The position numbers and the translations under genes are program-made. From Rotaria socialis (lineage: Eukaryota; Rotifera; Eurotatoria; Philodinida; Philodinidae), in the NCBI GenBank assembly GCA_905331475.1, contig CAJNYU010002435.1, forward strand, positions 49,416-113,415: 64,000 nt of DNA, given 5' to 3'. The notes beneath the pieces are model-generated. The model saw only the letters and a list, made by a program, of their open reading frames with translations. It had not been told where the DNA came from and searched no databases. Below are positions 1-12,300 of the stretch, in pieces. Position 1 is the first letter of the stretch. Each line of letters starts with the position of its first letter.

Positions 1-1665
1 TTATTCTTTTTACTACCTAAATAAACCAACAAATGTTAAACCATGTTCAAGTAAATAATCACAACATTGTCGGACAATTAATGGTACAAGCGAATTTTTG
101 TCTCGAGAATATCTATATGTATCTTCCAATGATTGACCAAAAATACCTAAATAAGAATAGGAAAATGAAAAATTTCTACGAAATATTCGAAAAAAATTTA
201 GAAATGTAACATAATAAATCAAATCACATTAATCTGATCATTGATATCGTTGGTTCCAGATAAATATATGACAGTGCTATATTAGCTCTCTCTCTCTCTC
301 TCTCTTTCTTGTGTTTAACTAATTATTTTCTGTCAATGGAAATCTACTTCCTTCAGGAATAAAAATCATGACATATTACAAAGAAAACATAAAATTGCAA
401 AAGTGACAGTTAAATTTTGAGCTTTATACTACGACATGAAAAAAATTCAAACTTGAAATTATTCTTTAGATAATACCGGATGATTTTTTTTCTCATCTAA
501 TAAGTCATAAAAGAACAATATTTTAGTCATATAAAAACTTCTTTGAAAATATTATAGTATTCTCTGTTCTGTTTAATGGAATATTTCTTCTTATGTAACA
601 AATGTATTTAACAAATCAGTTTGTATCAACTTCACATAAACTCAATTCTTAGTTAGATTCATAGGCTTAAATGAAATCAATATTATGCTAACATATTTTT
701 TTATTATTTACTTAGAAACATAAAGGTTTCTGTATGAAATAGTAGTTTGTAAAAAAAAAGGAATCAATTTCTATTCCAATCTGCAAATCAGTCTTGTCAA
801 CGTATATGTTACAATTTATTTGCTAGGAAAAAAATGTAAAAAGAAAAACGAAATCTATACTAGGGGTGGTATGTTTCCGTTAATTTAAAATTAACGGTTT
901 CAGTTAACGTTAACAGTTTTGCTAAAAGCGTTAATAGGTTAATATTAACGGCTAACGCTTTTAGCTAATTAACGCCGTTAATGTACTCGCATTAAATTAA
1001 ATGGTACACCCCTAATCTATACTAGAGTATTTCTTTTAGTTTACGCTTGATAAAATAATCAAATGTACCTGATTGTAGTTTATCAAAAATTTGTTTTCTC
1101 ATGAACACAAAAAAGAGGACGCAATGCTAAACCAGAAAGAATCAAAGCCAACTTGATTAGTATAAAAATTCTAATTTTTTGTTTTGTTTTTAATAACTAA
1201 CTTACCACCACCAACTCGACTGTATGCAGCTTGCTTTAATGCTAATAGCCAACTATCACAATCTTTTTTTGTTTCTGCTTGTAAGTAATGTGCCGCTCTT
1301 CCATCTTTAAAAACGAGATAAAATATATGTGAAGTTAATTTTTTCTCACATATTATTCATACTATCAGCAACTATTTCAATTGTAGTATTGGTTAAATTA
1401 TTATTCGACTCATTATGAAAAGAATATTCAAAATCGTTAATAGTAATAGTTGATAAAAGTTGAATCCAATCACTATAACGTGTATCAGCTTTTGATGCTG
1501 TAAATAAAACGGCTTTATCCCAATCAATAATACAAAATCGACGATGCCATTTCGTGTGATTGTGTAGCTTAATTTTCAGCCAACCTAATTTTTTTTCTCT
1601 TATGTAGAATTTTCAATATAAAAGGCTGTTTAAAGTAGAACTTTACCTTCTTTGGAATTAGACAT
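1..1665 (-). CDS. PH and RhoGAP domain Rho GTPase-activating protein, ARHGAP22/24/25-like (5' part; runs off left edge)
   Basis: The family stimulates GTP hydrolysis by Rac/Rho GTPases at the membrane and actin cortex. Exons seen: 1665-1647 (start MSNSKEG), 1584-1363, 1304-1206 and 146-17, with GT..AG introns. The first three form a PH domain: GWLKIKLHNH at the start, RRFCIIDW in the core, then AAHYLQAETKKDCDSWLLAL, the C-terminal helix with its invariant Trp. Exon 4 opens a RhoGAP domain (IFGQSLEDTYRY, then VPLIVRQCCDYLLEHGLTFVGLFR up to the arginine-finger Arg). PH directly followed by an FGQ-LEDT-type RhoGAP start is typical of the FilGAP group (ARHGAP22/24/25). The rest of the catalytic domain and any C-terminal coiled coil lie outside the window. 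The 1,059-bp intron between exons 3 and 4 holds a MITE. Subfamily is inferred; the domains are clear. Confidence 0.85.
861..1014. mobile_element. hAT-type MITE in an intron of the RhoGAP gene
   Basis: This 154-bp non-coding element begins TAGGGGTG and ends CACCCCTA, a matching terminal inverted repeat. It is flanked by a perfect 8-bp direct repeat ATCTATAC (853-860 and 1015-1022), the target-site length of the hAT superfamily. The interior is rich in TTAACG hexamers and contains two further palindromes: one around 878-898, and a 13-bp stem GCTAAAAGCGTTA near 920 repeated inverted near 955. It has no coding capacity. A perfect target duplication suggests a fairly recent insertion. Confidence 0.85.
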
Positions 1666-1880
1666 CTTTCAAACACAGCAGAAAAAAGAAAAAATATGAT
1701 GTTCGACTAAACATAAAAAATAGATTGGTCTCTTTCTACCAATCAGAAAAAGTTAAAACACCTTTTAGAGGTCTACTAGTGTTTTTTGATTCGTCCAAGT
1801 AACGATGATGTGGTGATACTAATGCAGTTTGTCTTCTTTTACTCATTCATTTGAAATTATAAAAACAAAAAAAATTTCCT

Positions 1881-3311
1881 ATGAAAATTTTAGCTTTATT
1901 AGCAATAACTTGTTATCTGTCCTTGCATTGTGTTCAAGGTAAAGAAAAACACGAAGTCAAACCTTAATAAATCAACGGATTTTTTTTATTAGGCGGTAAC
2001 CAACAGAAAAGTGTTTTACTCGAGAGTGTCCAGGCATTAACACTTTACAAAGGACAACGAACCCAAGCAAGACGAGTCTCAGCTGTTCCACAACTCAAAT
2101 GTGTTGGTGGCTCGGCAAAAGGTGCCTTTGAGCCTGATGTTGTACAATGTTATAATCGCGGATCGAATGGTGTCGATATTCAAGTAAGCGATTAGAAGTT
2201 TGTAACGCTAAAATTGATTTCAACTGTTCTTTCTAGTGGGAATGCACAAGTGAAATGCCGAAGAAATATAAATTCGGACGATTAAGTGTATCATGTGAAG
2301 GATATGAATATCCAGATGATCCATATATTCTAGCTGGATCTTGTGGAGTAAATTGAATCGTTTTCCTTTCGTTTCTGAAATAAAGCATTTATTTTTTTTT
2401 AATTTTAGTTAGAATACAACCTTGAATTAACCGATAAAAGTTTTTCTGATCCAAATCAATCAAATGTTCGACAACCGTATGTTGAAAAATAATTTTTAAC
2501 ATACGTATCTACAATTTATCAAGTTTCTTCTTTTAGATCAAATTCGAGATTTTGGCCATTTGTTTTTAAAGTTGCACTTATCGTTCTGGTATTCTTTGCT
2601 ATTAAATCGTTTTTAGCGGGTGATAATCGTACAGGTGGTACTAGACCAATGTCAGCTGGACCTGACCATCGCCCACCAGGTAAACTTAAAAATTTTTATT
2701 GACACTAATAATTTAAGATTTTTGTTTCTACAGGTGGTGGCGGCGGTGGTTGGTTTTCCAATTTTTTCCCAGGTGGTACCGGTGGTTTTGGTAACTTTTT
2801 TGGTGGCGCACCAGGAAGAGGTAATGCTCGACCAGGACAACCACCACCAGCAGGTTTTCGAACGGATTTTACAGATTACGGAAATACTGGGCCAGGTAAA
2901 TCCAACATTTAATCCCTTCGACTTATTCATTTAATTCATTTTGAAGATTGTACTGCTAATCGACAACAGAATACTGGTGGCACAGGCTTTCTAACTGGAG
3001 CTGCACTTGGTGCTTTAGGGGGTTATGTTTTTGGTGCTCGAAATCGACGGTAAATTATAACATCAGCCTATTTGTAAAAATCAATTGTTTTTTTTTCTCT
3101 AGACCCGATACACAAAATATACCTCGTACAACAAATACTGGCTGGTTTGGTGGAGGTGGTGGTGGAACAACTAATAATAGTACCAATGGAAGTAGTTCAC
3201 CATCGAGTGGTACTCATACTAGTAGTGGTAAGATAGTTAGCCATTTTAATTATATCTCTTCTTGAAATAAATCTTTTTTCAATAGGCTTTGGTGGCACAA
3301 CTCGTCGATAA
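1881..3311 (+). CDS. SARAF: SARAF (TMEM66) store-operated calcium entry regulator
   Basis: SARAF is an ER membrane protein that limits store-operated calcium entry by promoting inactivation of STIM/Orai. Nine exons: 1881-1938, 1993-2183, 2237-2347, 2409-2476, 2537-2679, 2734-2895, 2947-3049, 3103-3227 and 3286-3311. They give 328 residues (human about 339). An N-terminal signal peptide (MKILALLAITCYLSLHCVQG) is followed by the luminal domain with the family motifs ALTLYKGQRT, VPQLKCVGGSAKG, QCYNRG, WECTSEMP, SCEGYEYP and GSCGLEYNL. One membrane segment follows (WPFVFKVALIVLVFFAIKSFL). The cytosolic tail is rich in Gly, Pro and Ser and has NTGGTGFLTGAALGALGGYVFG, like the human NSGPGFWTG block; it ends TRR. 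Identity is clear from conserved blocks along the whole length. Confidence 0.95.
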
Positions 3312-4160
3312 ATCATCACTGACAAAAACCACATAACATTTGACTTCATTCAACTTGAATATATATATTTCAGAATCTTTGGTTTTTGCTGCGTGTATTT
3401 AGAAAATTGTTTTTCTAATTTTGATAAATAAGCAGAGGCGAATATTTCACAATTGAATTTTTTAATTTTCTTTGAGAACTTCTAATTCAGAACAAATGTT
3501 GCGAATACAAATTTCATCGATAATAAGACAACTATCGAACCTTCAATTCATCATAGAGAAAATGACACCAAAGAAATCTAACTGCCATTTCAGACACATA
3601 GCATATTTCAATTACGTGACGTCTCCTCGAAAGCTATAGTGAAACACCTAATAAAACATATTTTTATTGCATACCATTGAAGCTAATACTTTCTGTTAAT
3701 ATTATCGATTGGCGTTTATTGCACGAATCTTTCCATGTAAGAAATTAATAACATTTTTCTGCCTATCGAACTCACCAATTTTCACTTAACACTTCATTGT
3801 GCATCGCTTTTGCTTGATAATCGTTGGCTGACTTCGATGTGATCTTTTTTTTTCTATTACATATACATGGACAGTTAATTTCTTTACAATCATGCAGAAT
3901 CCGACAAGTTCTCTTTCATATCGAACTTTCTCTAGCGCCAAGAATCTTCCTGCACCAGCAAGGAATTCAGTCAACTGGCACAGATTCTGTCTAGCTACAA
4001 CCAATTGTACACAATTTTTTGTTTCATAATGACTTTTAACAAGCATTTCGTATCGTATGACGTTCACATTTGTTTAGTGAACTATTTTCTATTCGAACAG
4101 CAAATTCTATCGGTTAAACAAAACGATTCCACAAATTTGAATTTAGAAAAGAAAAATGGT
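3312..4160. other. Intergenic region, no supported gene
   Basis: SARAF 3' end to the H4 stem-loop. A 93-codon minus-strand frame (4067-3786) and an overlapping plus-strand frame from about 3893 exist, but neither resembles a known protein or has clear splice context. AATAAA-like signals occur near 3650 (aataaaacat). Confidence 0.4.
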
Positions 4161-4176
4161 AGCCCTAAAGAGGGCT
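4161..4176 (-). promoter_or_regulatory. Histone mRNA 3' stem-loop of H4
   Basis: On the minus strand the sequence is AGCCCTCTTTAGGGCT, a 6-bp stem with a CTTT loop, preceded by AACCCAACA. It lies 71 bases past the H4 stop. It fits the replication-dependent histone 3' element bound by SLBP (consensus GGYYYTHHTHARRRCC), except that the outermost G-C pair is A-T. The identical element follows H3 and H2B. Confidence 0.9.
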
Positions 4177-4246
4177 GTTGGGTTTATAATGATTAGAAAG
4201 TGATGGTATTCATTTCATTCGATTGAGCAGCAAGAACTTAAACCGC

Positions 4247-4644
<398 letters not shown>

Positions 4645-4701
4645 TTAAGTGTAAATAAACAAGAAGAAGACGATGAATATGAAGCTAGTAATGAATTAAG
4701 C

Positions 4702-4840
4702 AACCGTTTTTATAGTCTACATACATAGATCTACTGATTGGTTGGTTTAGCAAACAAAGACTCATGTTGTTCATTGGTCAATTAGTAATCGTGTTACTGA
4801 ACCAATAATACGTGGCTGACCGTCTTGTTTATAAAAAGCG
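4702..4840. promoter_or_regulatory. Divergent H4/H3 promoter
   Basis: Two TATA boxes face outward: TATAAAA on the minus strand at 4713-4707 for H4 and on the plus strand at 4830-4836 for H3. Between them lie CCAAT-type boxes: ATTGG at 4737-4741 and 4773-4777, and CCAAT at 4802-4806. Spacing from each TATA to its start codon is about 75-95 bp. This is the usual layout of a shared histone promoter. Confidence 0.75.
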
Positions 4841-4920
4841 TTCGATTTCTTGCGTTTCTGTATTCGTTATAGAAACATTTCATCGCTCTCATTCACACGT
4901 TTATATTCAAACAAATATAA

Positions 4921-5389
<469 letters not shown>

Positions 5390-5465
5390 ATAAATTTAAC
5401 GATGAAAACATGCTTAAGATGAATAACATCACTCGAGAAAAAGTCTTAAAAAACTAAAACCCAAC

Positions 5466-5481
5466 AGCCCTCTTTAGGGCT
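5466..5481 (+). promoter_or_regulatory. Histone mRNA 3' stem-loop of H3
   Basis: AGCCCTCTTTAGGGCT, preceded by AACCCAACA, matches the elements behind H4 and H2B base for base, including the A-T closing pair. Confidence 0.92.
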
Positions 5482-6260
5482 ACAATATTCTATTTTTTAA
5501 ATTTATGATCTCGCACTGAATACAAAACTGAATGCTAACATCAATTTTTTCTAAATCTACTACATTGTGAACTTTGAGAATGAACCCGTGAAACTGTTGT
5601 CTGTCTTGGATGATGTAAATGACAAATTTATCAGACATGACGAAGGTGTTAATTTATTTGTCTTTCGACTTTGTCAAGAATCGCAAATTCGGTGTGAATA
5701 CACATCTATATATACTTGGATAAAATGTGTATTTGAAACGATTGAGCAAATCGCTTTCGAAGTTTAAATGAATGTTTCATGCACGATATGAGATGATGTT
5801 TTTCTCTAAAACTAAGTCATACTTCGTAGTAATAAGGTTAATTTGATTGTGGAATCGATAGAAAAAGGTATGTGACGAAAGTACATCTGTCTTTTGAAAA
5901 AAAATAAATCAATTAGATATTTGTTTTTATGAAAAATATTAAACTAAATTTATCCTAGAAATTTCGTAACTTCGAACGAATTCTATTTGATAAGCATTGA
6001 ACAATAGCTATTCTCAAATATGAACGATATCAACGAATCTGAATTTCGTAATCGACAAACAAAATTTCGAGTACCAAAAGATTAGCGAAGACCAGTTGTG
6101 TCTGCAAAATTCACGTGAATAAATTCCCAGAAAAATGGTTTATCTATTATTAATTCGACAGAAAATGCTCGATTACATATGCACACTACATTTATTTAAA
6201 CGAGACAACAAATTCAAGATGTTAGGCGCGATTCCATAATTTTCAAATATATACTGTAAT
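5482..6260. other. Spacer between the converging H3 and H2B 3' ends
   Basis: No gene recognised. One 66-codon plus-strand frame (5567-5767) starts shortly after the H3 stem-loop, but it has no recognisable domain. An H2A gene is not present here on either strand. Confidence 0.4.
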
Positions 6261-6276
6261 AGCCCTAAAGAGGGCT
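6261..6276 (-). promoter_or_regulatory. Histone mRNA 3' stem-loop of H2B
   Basis: The minus strand reads AGCCCTCTTTAGGGCT after AACCCAACA, 71 bases past the H2B stop. It is the third identical copy in the cluster. Confidence 0.92.
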
Positions 6277-6346
6277 GTTGGGTTTTTAGTATATTTTCGA
6301 TATTAATTTGAGATAGGTGTTGATCTTCTCTGTACTAGCCATCAAT

Positions 6347-6792
<446 letters not shown>

Positions 6793-6865
6793 AGCGAATA
6801 AGTATCAATCGAGTAAACGATAGAAATTTATGTAGTTATAAGAGTGAAGGAAGTAGCTGTCTACA

Positions 6866-6970
6866 TTTATATAGACCAGTTCAACGACAACTTTTTTCAA
6901 CCAATAGGAACGCACAATTTTTGATTTCCTATTGGTCGATTCCTGTGCATCGTCATTCGTCATATATAAA
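6866..6970. promoter_or_regulatory. H2B promoter with a mirror-image outward half that has no gene
   Basis: The centre is a perfect inverted repeat CCAATAGGAA (6901-6910) / TTCCTATTGG (6926-6935). The H2B-facing TATA (ATATAAA, minus, 6872-6866) and a plus-strand TATATAAA (6963-6970) lie about equally far from that centre. In most animals such a promoter serves H2B and H2A. Here the first plus-strand ATG (7049) opens a frame of only about 19 codons (MSLKNSNTFSAVLL...), with no histone fold and no stem-loop downstream. Confidence 0.65.
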
Positions 6971-7048
6971 GAAAAAGGAAGGACAAAAGCTTGTTTTCTT
7001 TTTGTTGTTAACCACTTTTAATACTTTGATAAGAATAAATTATTGATA

Positions 7049-7380
7049 ATGAGTTTAAAAAATTCTAACACGTTTTCTGCGGTATTGCTTAAAGTACATG
7101 TCTGTTGAGTTAGTAATCGGCAGTTACACAATTAAAAGTGTTGGGACAGTATGACACGGACAATTCTATACTGTATTCGTATGGATAAGATGTTTGCCTA
7201 TTATTAGCATAAAATAATCGGATATATGAAAAAAATTTACAAAGATTTATTATTGCTTTTCACTGATAATAGAGAAATTTACTTTTTTTCAAATTATCAT
7301 TATTCTAAATGTTTGTTCATCATATTACACAAAAACCCAGTATAAAAAATAGAAGGAAAAAAATCAGAGAGCAAGTTTCT
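7049..7380. other. Spacer between the H2B promoter and the OSTM1 3' end
   Basis: AT-rich sequence with no coding frame of note and no histone stem-loop. It holds whatever is transcribed rightward from the outward half of the H2B promoter. Confidence 0.4.
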
Positions 7381-9060
7381 CTATTCATTCGGATTGGACC
7401 ACAACCATGTTCTTGCACCGACTATTGCAGCAGTCGTGGAATGAGGTGGAAGACGCTTCTCTGAAAGTAGAAATCATGCAATTAAATTGAAAAAGAAACA
7501 TTTTTTTACTTACGCCTTGATAATTTCATTTGTTTTCGTTCACCTAGAGAGAGGAAAAAAAGAAGTTTTTAATCAAAAGAAATTTTTAATTAAGCAACAA
7601 ATTCTCGGTGACTCATGATATTACCGCTTACCTTTAAATAATGCACTGATATAAAAGACTAGAACAATAGTTGGAATAAAAAATGAAATGCCGATAACAG
7701 CTACATAATCTGGATCATGACGTCTACATTCATATATTTTACTCCATAGTAATCGTGTGTAGTTCATCTTGAAACAAAAAATGTATAAGAATATTAACAT
7801 GGATTGAACAATCTCTTTTCTATTTACTGTATCAACAATATCCATACAAACACCATTGTTATTTTGTTGTGTTATTTTTAAGAAGAATTCATTGATACTA
7901 TTGTAAGTTGTTAGACATACAGAACATACATTCGTATTCAATGTAACATTGAGATCAATCGGAATAATTGGAACCATACGCTATAGATGATTGAACGAAA
8001 AACAAATAGTAATAAGATTTGTTTTTTTTCAATAGAAAACACTTACACCAGTAGCATTAAATATACAAAAATCAAAATTTAATTTTTTCTGAATAAATTG
8101 TTTAGTATCATCAGTTAGACTGTAATCAATCGTACCATTTGTGTCTTTGTAACCTGTAATACAGTCTAAACAGAAAAAATGTATTGAGACGTTGTTGAGA
8201 ACTTTTGACATAGTTTTGCAAAATTGAATTTCGAAAATATGTTTGCTCATAAAAATTATTGATGTGTACGAAAATCTTGTTCAGAATTATCGAAATGAAC
8301 AAAGCATGAAAGAAACATGCTTGTTTAGATTATATGGTTATTTTGCTGGATCTTACTTTCAGATCATATTCATTGAAAACGTAGTTTAAATGTATGAATT
8401 TAAATCCTAGAAACAATCACCTGGATCTCGCTGTTTAGTCGTTTGGAAGATCTCATCACTTTTTATCTTCTGAGAAAATTACTCGATCGAGATATGATAG
8501 AAATGTGGCAGAGTCTTTTCTTTTAATTATGTGTGATTGTTGTGAAATTGTATCGCTTCTTAAAAAACATCTGCAATGTATTGAACAATTCTACCATACT
8601 CCTATCGTTTAAATATCCTCATTTTGTTTTTCAAGAAACTTACTGTCGCAGTATGATGACATCCAAATGTTCTCCACAAATGAAATTAGTTGAGCAACAA
8701 TTTGTATTGAATCATAACTTTCAAGAAATCTTTTACATGTAATCTTTCTATCCACATCAGAATAGGTCTAAATCAGATATTAGTATCATCAAATGAAGTT
8801 AGAACTGATTTAAGAGAATAATAGCAACAAACTTTATCCAATAAACCAATAAGATCTTGCAATCGTGCATAATTATCAACACAGCCTTCACATAATTTAA
8901 ATGGTCGTGCTCGACTTACAGCACAATTAAGAAATCCAGATGATGCGTCAGACAAACGATCGAGTATAGCCAAACAAGGATTTTGAACTGGATATATTGG
9001 ATCACCAGTATTTTGATAGATTAATTGAATAAAAAAACAAAAAAATAGATGTTTCCACAT
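7381..9060 (-). CDS. OSTM1: OSTM1, beta subunit of the lysosomal ClC-7 chloride/proton antiporter
   Basis: OSTM1 is a type I lysosomal glycoprotein that stabilises ClC-7. Seven exons: 9060-8833, 8767-8644, 8165-8047, 7980-7828, 7767-7632, 7543-7514 and 7460-7381; 289 residues (human 334). The start is MWKHLFFCFFIQLIYQ, a signal peptide; an in-frame ATG at 9105 would bury it. Family motifs: SSGFLNCAVSRARPFKLCEGC (human ASFTSCLIRHARPVRLCEHC), ESYDSIQIVAQL, YCDNCI, CSVCLTTYNSINEFF, VCMDIVDT, then NYTRLLWSKIYEC. One membrane segment follows (VAVIGISFFIPTIVLVFYISALF). The many Cys and N-glycosylation sites fit a luminal domain. The first intron donor (GTTTGT) is a judgement call; the reading frame supports it. 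Confidence 0.92.
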
Positions 9061-9384
9061 AATTATATCATTCACAGTAAAAACTGCATGCCATTCATGA
9101 GTCATCTGCAGCTGTTATTATTAACCAATGATTGTTTATAGCGCTACTGTCAATAAAAATTTCATAAAAATCGAAAAATTGTTTTTTAAATAAATAGAAA
9201 TATTTTATTTAGTGAAATAGATTTATTTCATGAAGAAAGTTTTTTTCTATTTGCTATTCGATGTTAGTCGGAGGCCGATAAAACTGATGAGATTAAATTA
9301 TTTTACAGTATGGCTACTAGAAATCTAAATTTCTCAAAAAAAAACAAAGCGAAGATAATTTTCACATCATTTTTTTTCTAGATC

Positions 9385-12300
9385 ATGTCGAATTCAAATG
9401 AAAACCAATCAGGAGAACACGAAGGAAATTCTGTATGTATATATTTTTAATTTCTTCTAATTTTTTATTATCAAATCTAAATGATTTTTTTTTCTAGAAT
9501 GAGCAACAAGAAAATAATAATACACCAGTAGATGCTGGGCAAAATAATAGCCCTACACCTGCAGTTCAGCCGCGTCAATCACGATGGGATTTTATTAAAT
9601 CCTTTGGATTTCGTATCGTAATGTTTTACTTTGTCACACAATTTTTTCGTGGATCACCAAAAAATAATACAGCCGGAAATGTTACTTCGCCAGGAAGCTC
9701 TATTCCTGGTTATACACCCGGAAATCTTTTTGCAAAAGGAGATTTATTGGTAAGAATAAAATTTTGAAAAAATCTTTAAAATTTGGGAACATTTTCTATA
9801 GGATATGTATTTGTTTATCAATGAAGAAGAAATCTATGCGTACGAAGCGTTAAAACGACCTATCTGGGAGATCGATGGTCTAAAATATGGAGATTGGTCA
9901 TCAGAAGGAACTTATACAAAATTTATTGAATTTCCTATTTCAAAAGTATGTAACAATTAAGAAAGAAAAATAAAACTTTGCATATTTCATGTCGATGAAT
10001 AGAATGTGCAAAACAATGGATCACTTTATTTGCATGTTGTTGTAACTAAACATGGCAATTCTATTGATCCTGATGAACGTGAATCTCATTCACCACAATT
10101 TGTATTTTCGAAAAGCAAACGTACGTTCTAAAATAATTAAATATCATTAAATAAATTAATGTTTTTTTTGAATTGTGTAGGTTTAAATCGATATAAGAAA
10201 AAAGTTTATAAAAAAACAAAAAATCTTCTAACAGGCAATACAGAACAAGATGAAGAATATCAAAAGGTGTGCATGAAAAGTTTAAATCGTATCCCTTTTT
10301 TCTTAATTCTTTTGTTTTTAGAAAGCTGAGGATAAACTTGTTGAACTTTTATCTCATTGGCATTCAAATATGACCATCAATTTACTTGATGATCAATCAC
10401 CATGGGCAAAAGGCAGTGTACCACCGCCCATGGATAAATGTAAGTATATAGACTTTTCTTTCCTATTGATTTCATTGTTTAAATTTATCAAGGTAAAAAA
10501 AATGAAGATGAGACATCTAACTTTAATGCCGAGTAAAGTTCAAGGAGATCAGTGAAATGTTTTCTGTCGATTGAAATCATTTCGGTGCAGTTTCATGGAT
10601 GAATAATAAGTAGTAGAATCGATTGGGTATTTGTATGATATTTAAGTACAAAAAGAAAAGTTTTTCATAAAAGTCAAGCGAATAATTTTAAAATATCAGA
10701 AAACTTGATTATGAGTTTTTTTGAAAGAGTTACAAGAAATTAGTGATATACTAATATTGTTACTCAGATTTCTATGATAGTTAACTGTTGTTCATGATCA
10801 TGGCACATGAATTGCATAGAATTGATGTTGACATTTAAACAACTACTTTAGATTTACATTATGACACTGCAAACATTGCTGAATATTAAATTTTTGTTTA
10901 TAAAAATATCCAGTTGAATTCTCTGAGAGATCAGAAATGAGACTAATTCTTGACTGTTGAAAATGTGGAACCTACTCCGGTGAACTGCCGCTGCGATTAA
11001 TTTTAAAACATAATTTGGGTTTTAATTTGAACAAAAATTTGGGATAGAGTAAACATTGCTGCTAACAGAGAAAAAATACATCTATAATTGATTTAGTTCT
11101 TGTTGCTGATACGTGTATAGGCTAATGTCTCTAACGATGATGATAATAAATGTTTAATCATTCTACATATATTTGCAGCTATGTACTATTTGAAAAACTC
11201 AATAGAATCGTTGACTGACATTACTATAGAGAGAATTCAACAATGTATTTTGTTGTAAGAAAATATTCAACTTCGTATACTTTCATGAATACTGTGGAAT
11301 CATTTTGATTGATCTAGTGTGTTTTAAAATTTTGTTGATAAACCCATAGGTTATTTCTGTAGCTTAGATCTTACATCGAGATAAATTAAATTACAGTTTT
11401 TATTCATATATTGCAAAAATATTTTCTGAATCGTACTACAAAGATTGATAGTACACAGAATCTACTTTAAAATTATCAGCCAAGCAACGAATATATATAT
11501 ATCCTCAGTTTAAATAACGATATGATTTTATTTTAACATTAGTATATTCATGTTATCCATAGAACAAAACTCGTTACGAAAAATTAACATAAGGATGAGG
11601 TCAGCATTCTAAATTAGGAACATTGTTTCTTATTTTTGCTCATTGGTTCACGTTTTTGTTCTCATATAGACCATATTCGTAATTCTGCGTATTTTTGTTA
11701 CTGAATTTATTATCAACATATTTCTTCTATCTTTTCATGACAATAATTATATTATTATTATTTAATTTAGTTTTTGATTTTGAAATTTATACGGGTAAAT
11801 ATTATCCAGTACTTTATTTGAATGATTATTGGAATCTTCTTTCTGACTATTACCCAATTAATGATACAATGAGGTAAGAAATGTGACTTTTAGAAATTAT
11901 TATACTACTAAATCCTTCACTTTTAGTCATCTTAATTTAACAGTTACTGTTGCTCCAATACAATTGTGGAAATGGCAAATGTATGTTTCACAAAATGTAC
12001 GTCAATCATGGTATGGAAATATACTTGGCGACGAAGAAAATGATGACGATCAAGATGCTATGAAAGTAAAAGACTAACAATACATACTTTTGTTTCTCTC
12101 TCTCTATATATATACAAAATATTCATTTTTAGCGTGCACTTGTTGAAACTAATCCATATTTACTTGTGATCACTATTGTTGTATCAATCGTACATACCAT
12201 TTTTGAAATTTTGGCCTTTAAAAATGGTAGATACACAGTTTTTGTATATGTTGAATTCTCAAGAGTAAAAACTAGAGAATTCTCGATCTTATTTCTGTGA

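Noticed and set aside
3786-4067. 93-codon minus-strand frame downstream of the H4 gene
   Set aside because: No similarity recognised, overlaps an equally plausible plus-strand frame, and has no promoter-like context. It was examined as a possible H2A or H1 and has neither fold.
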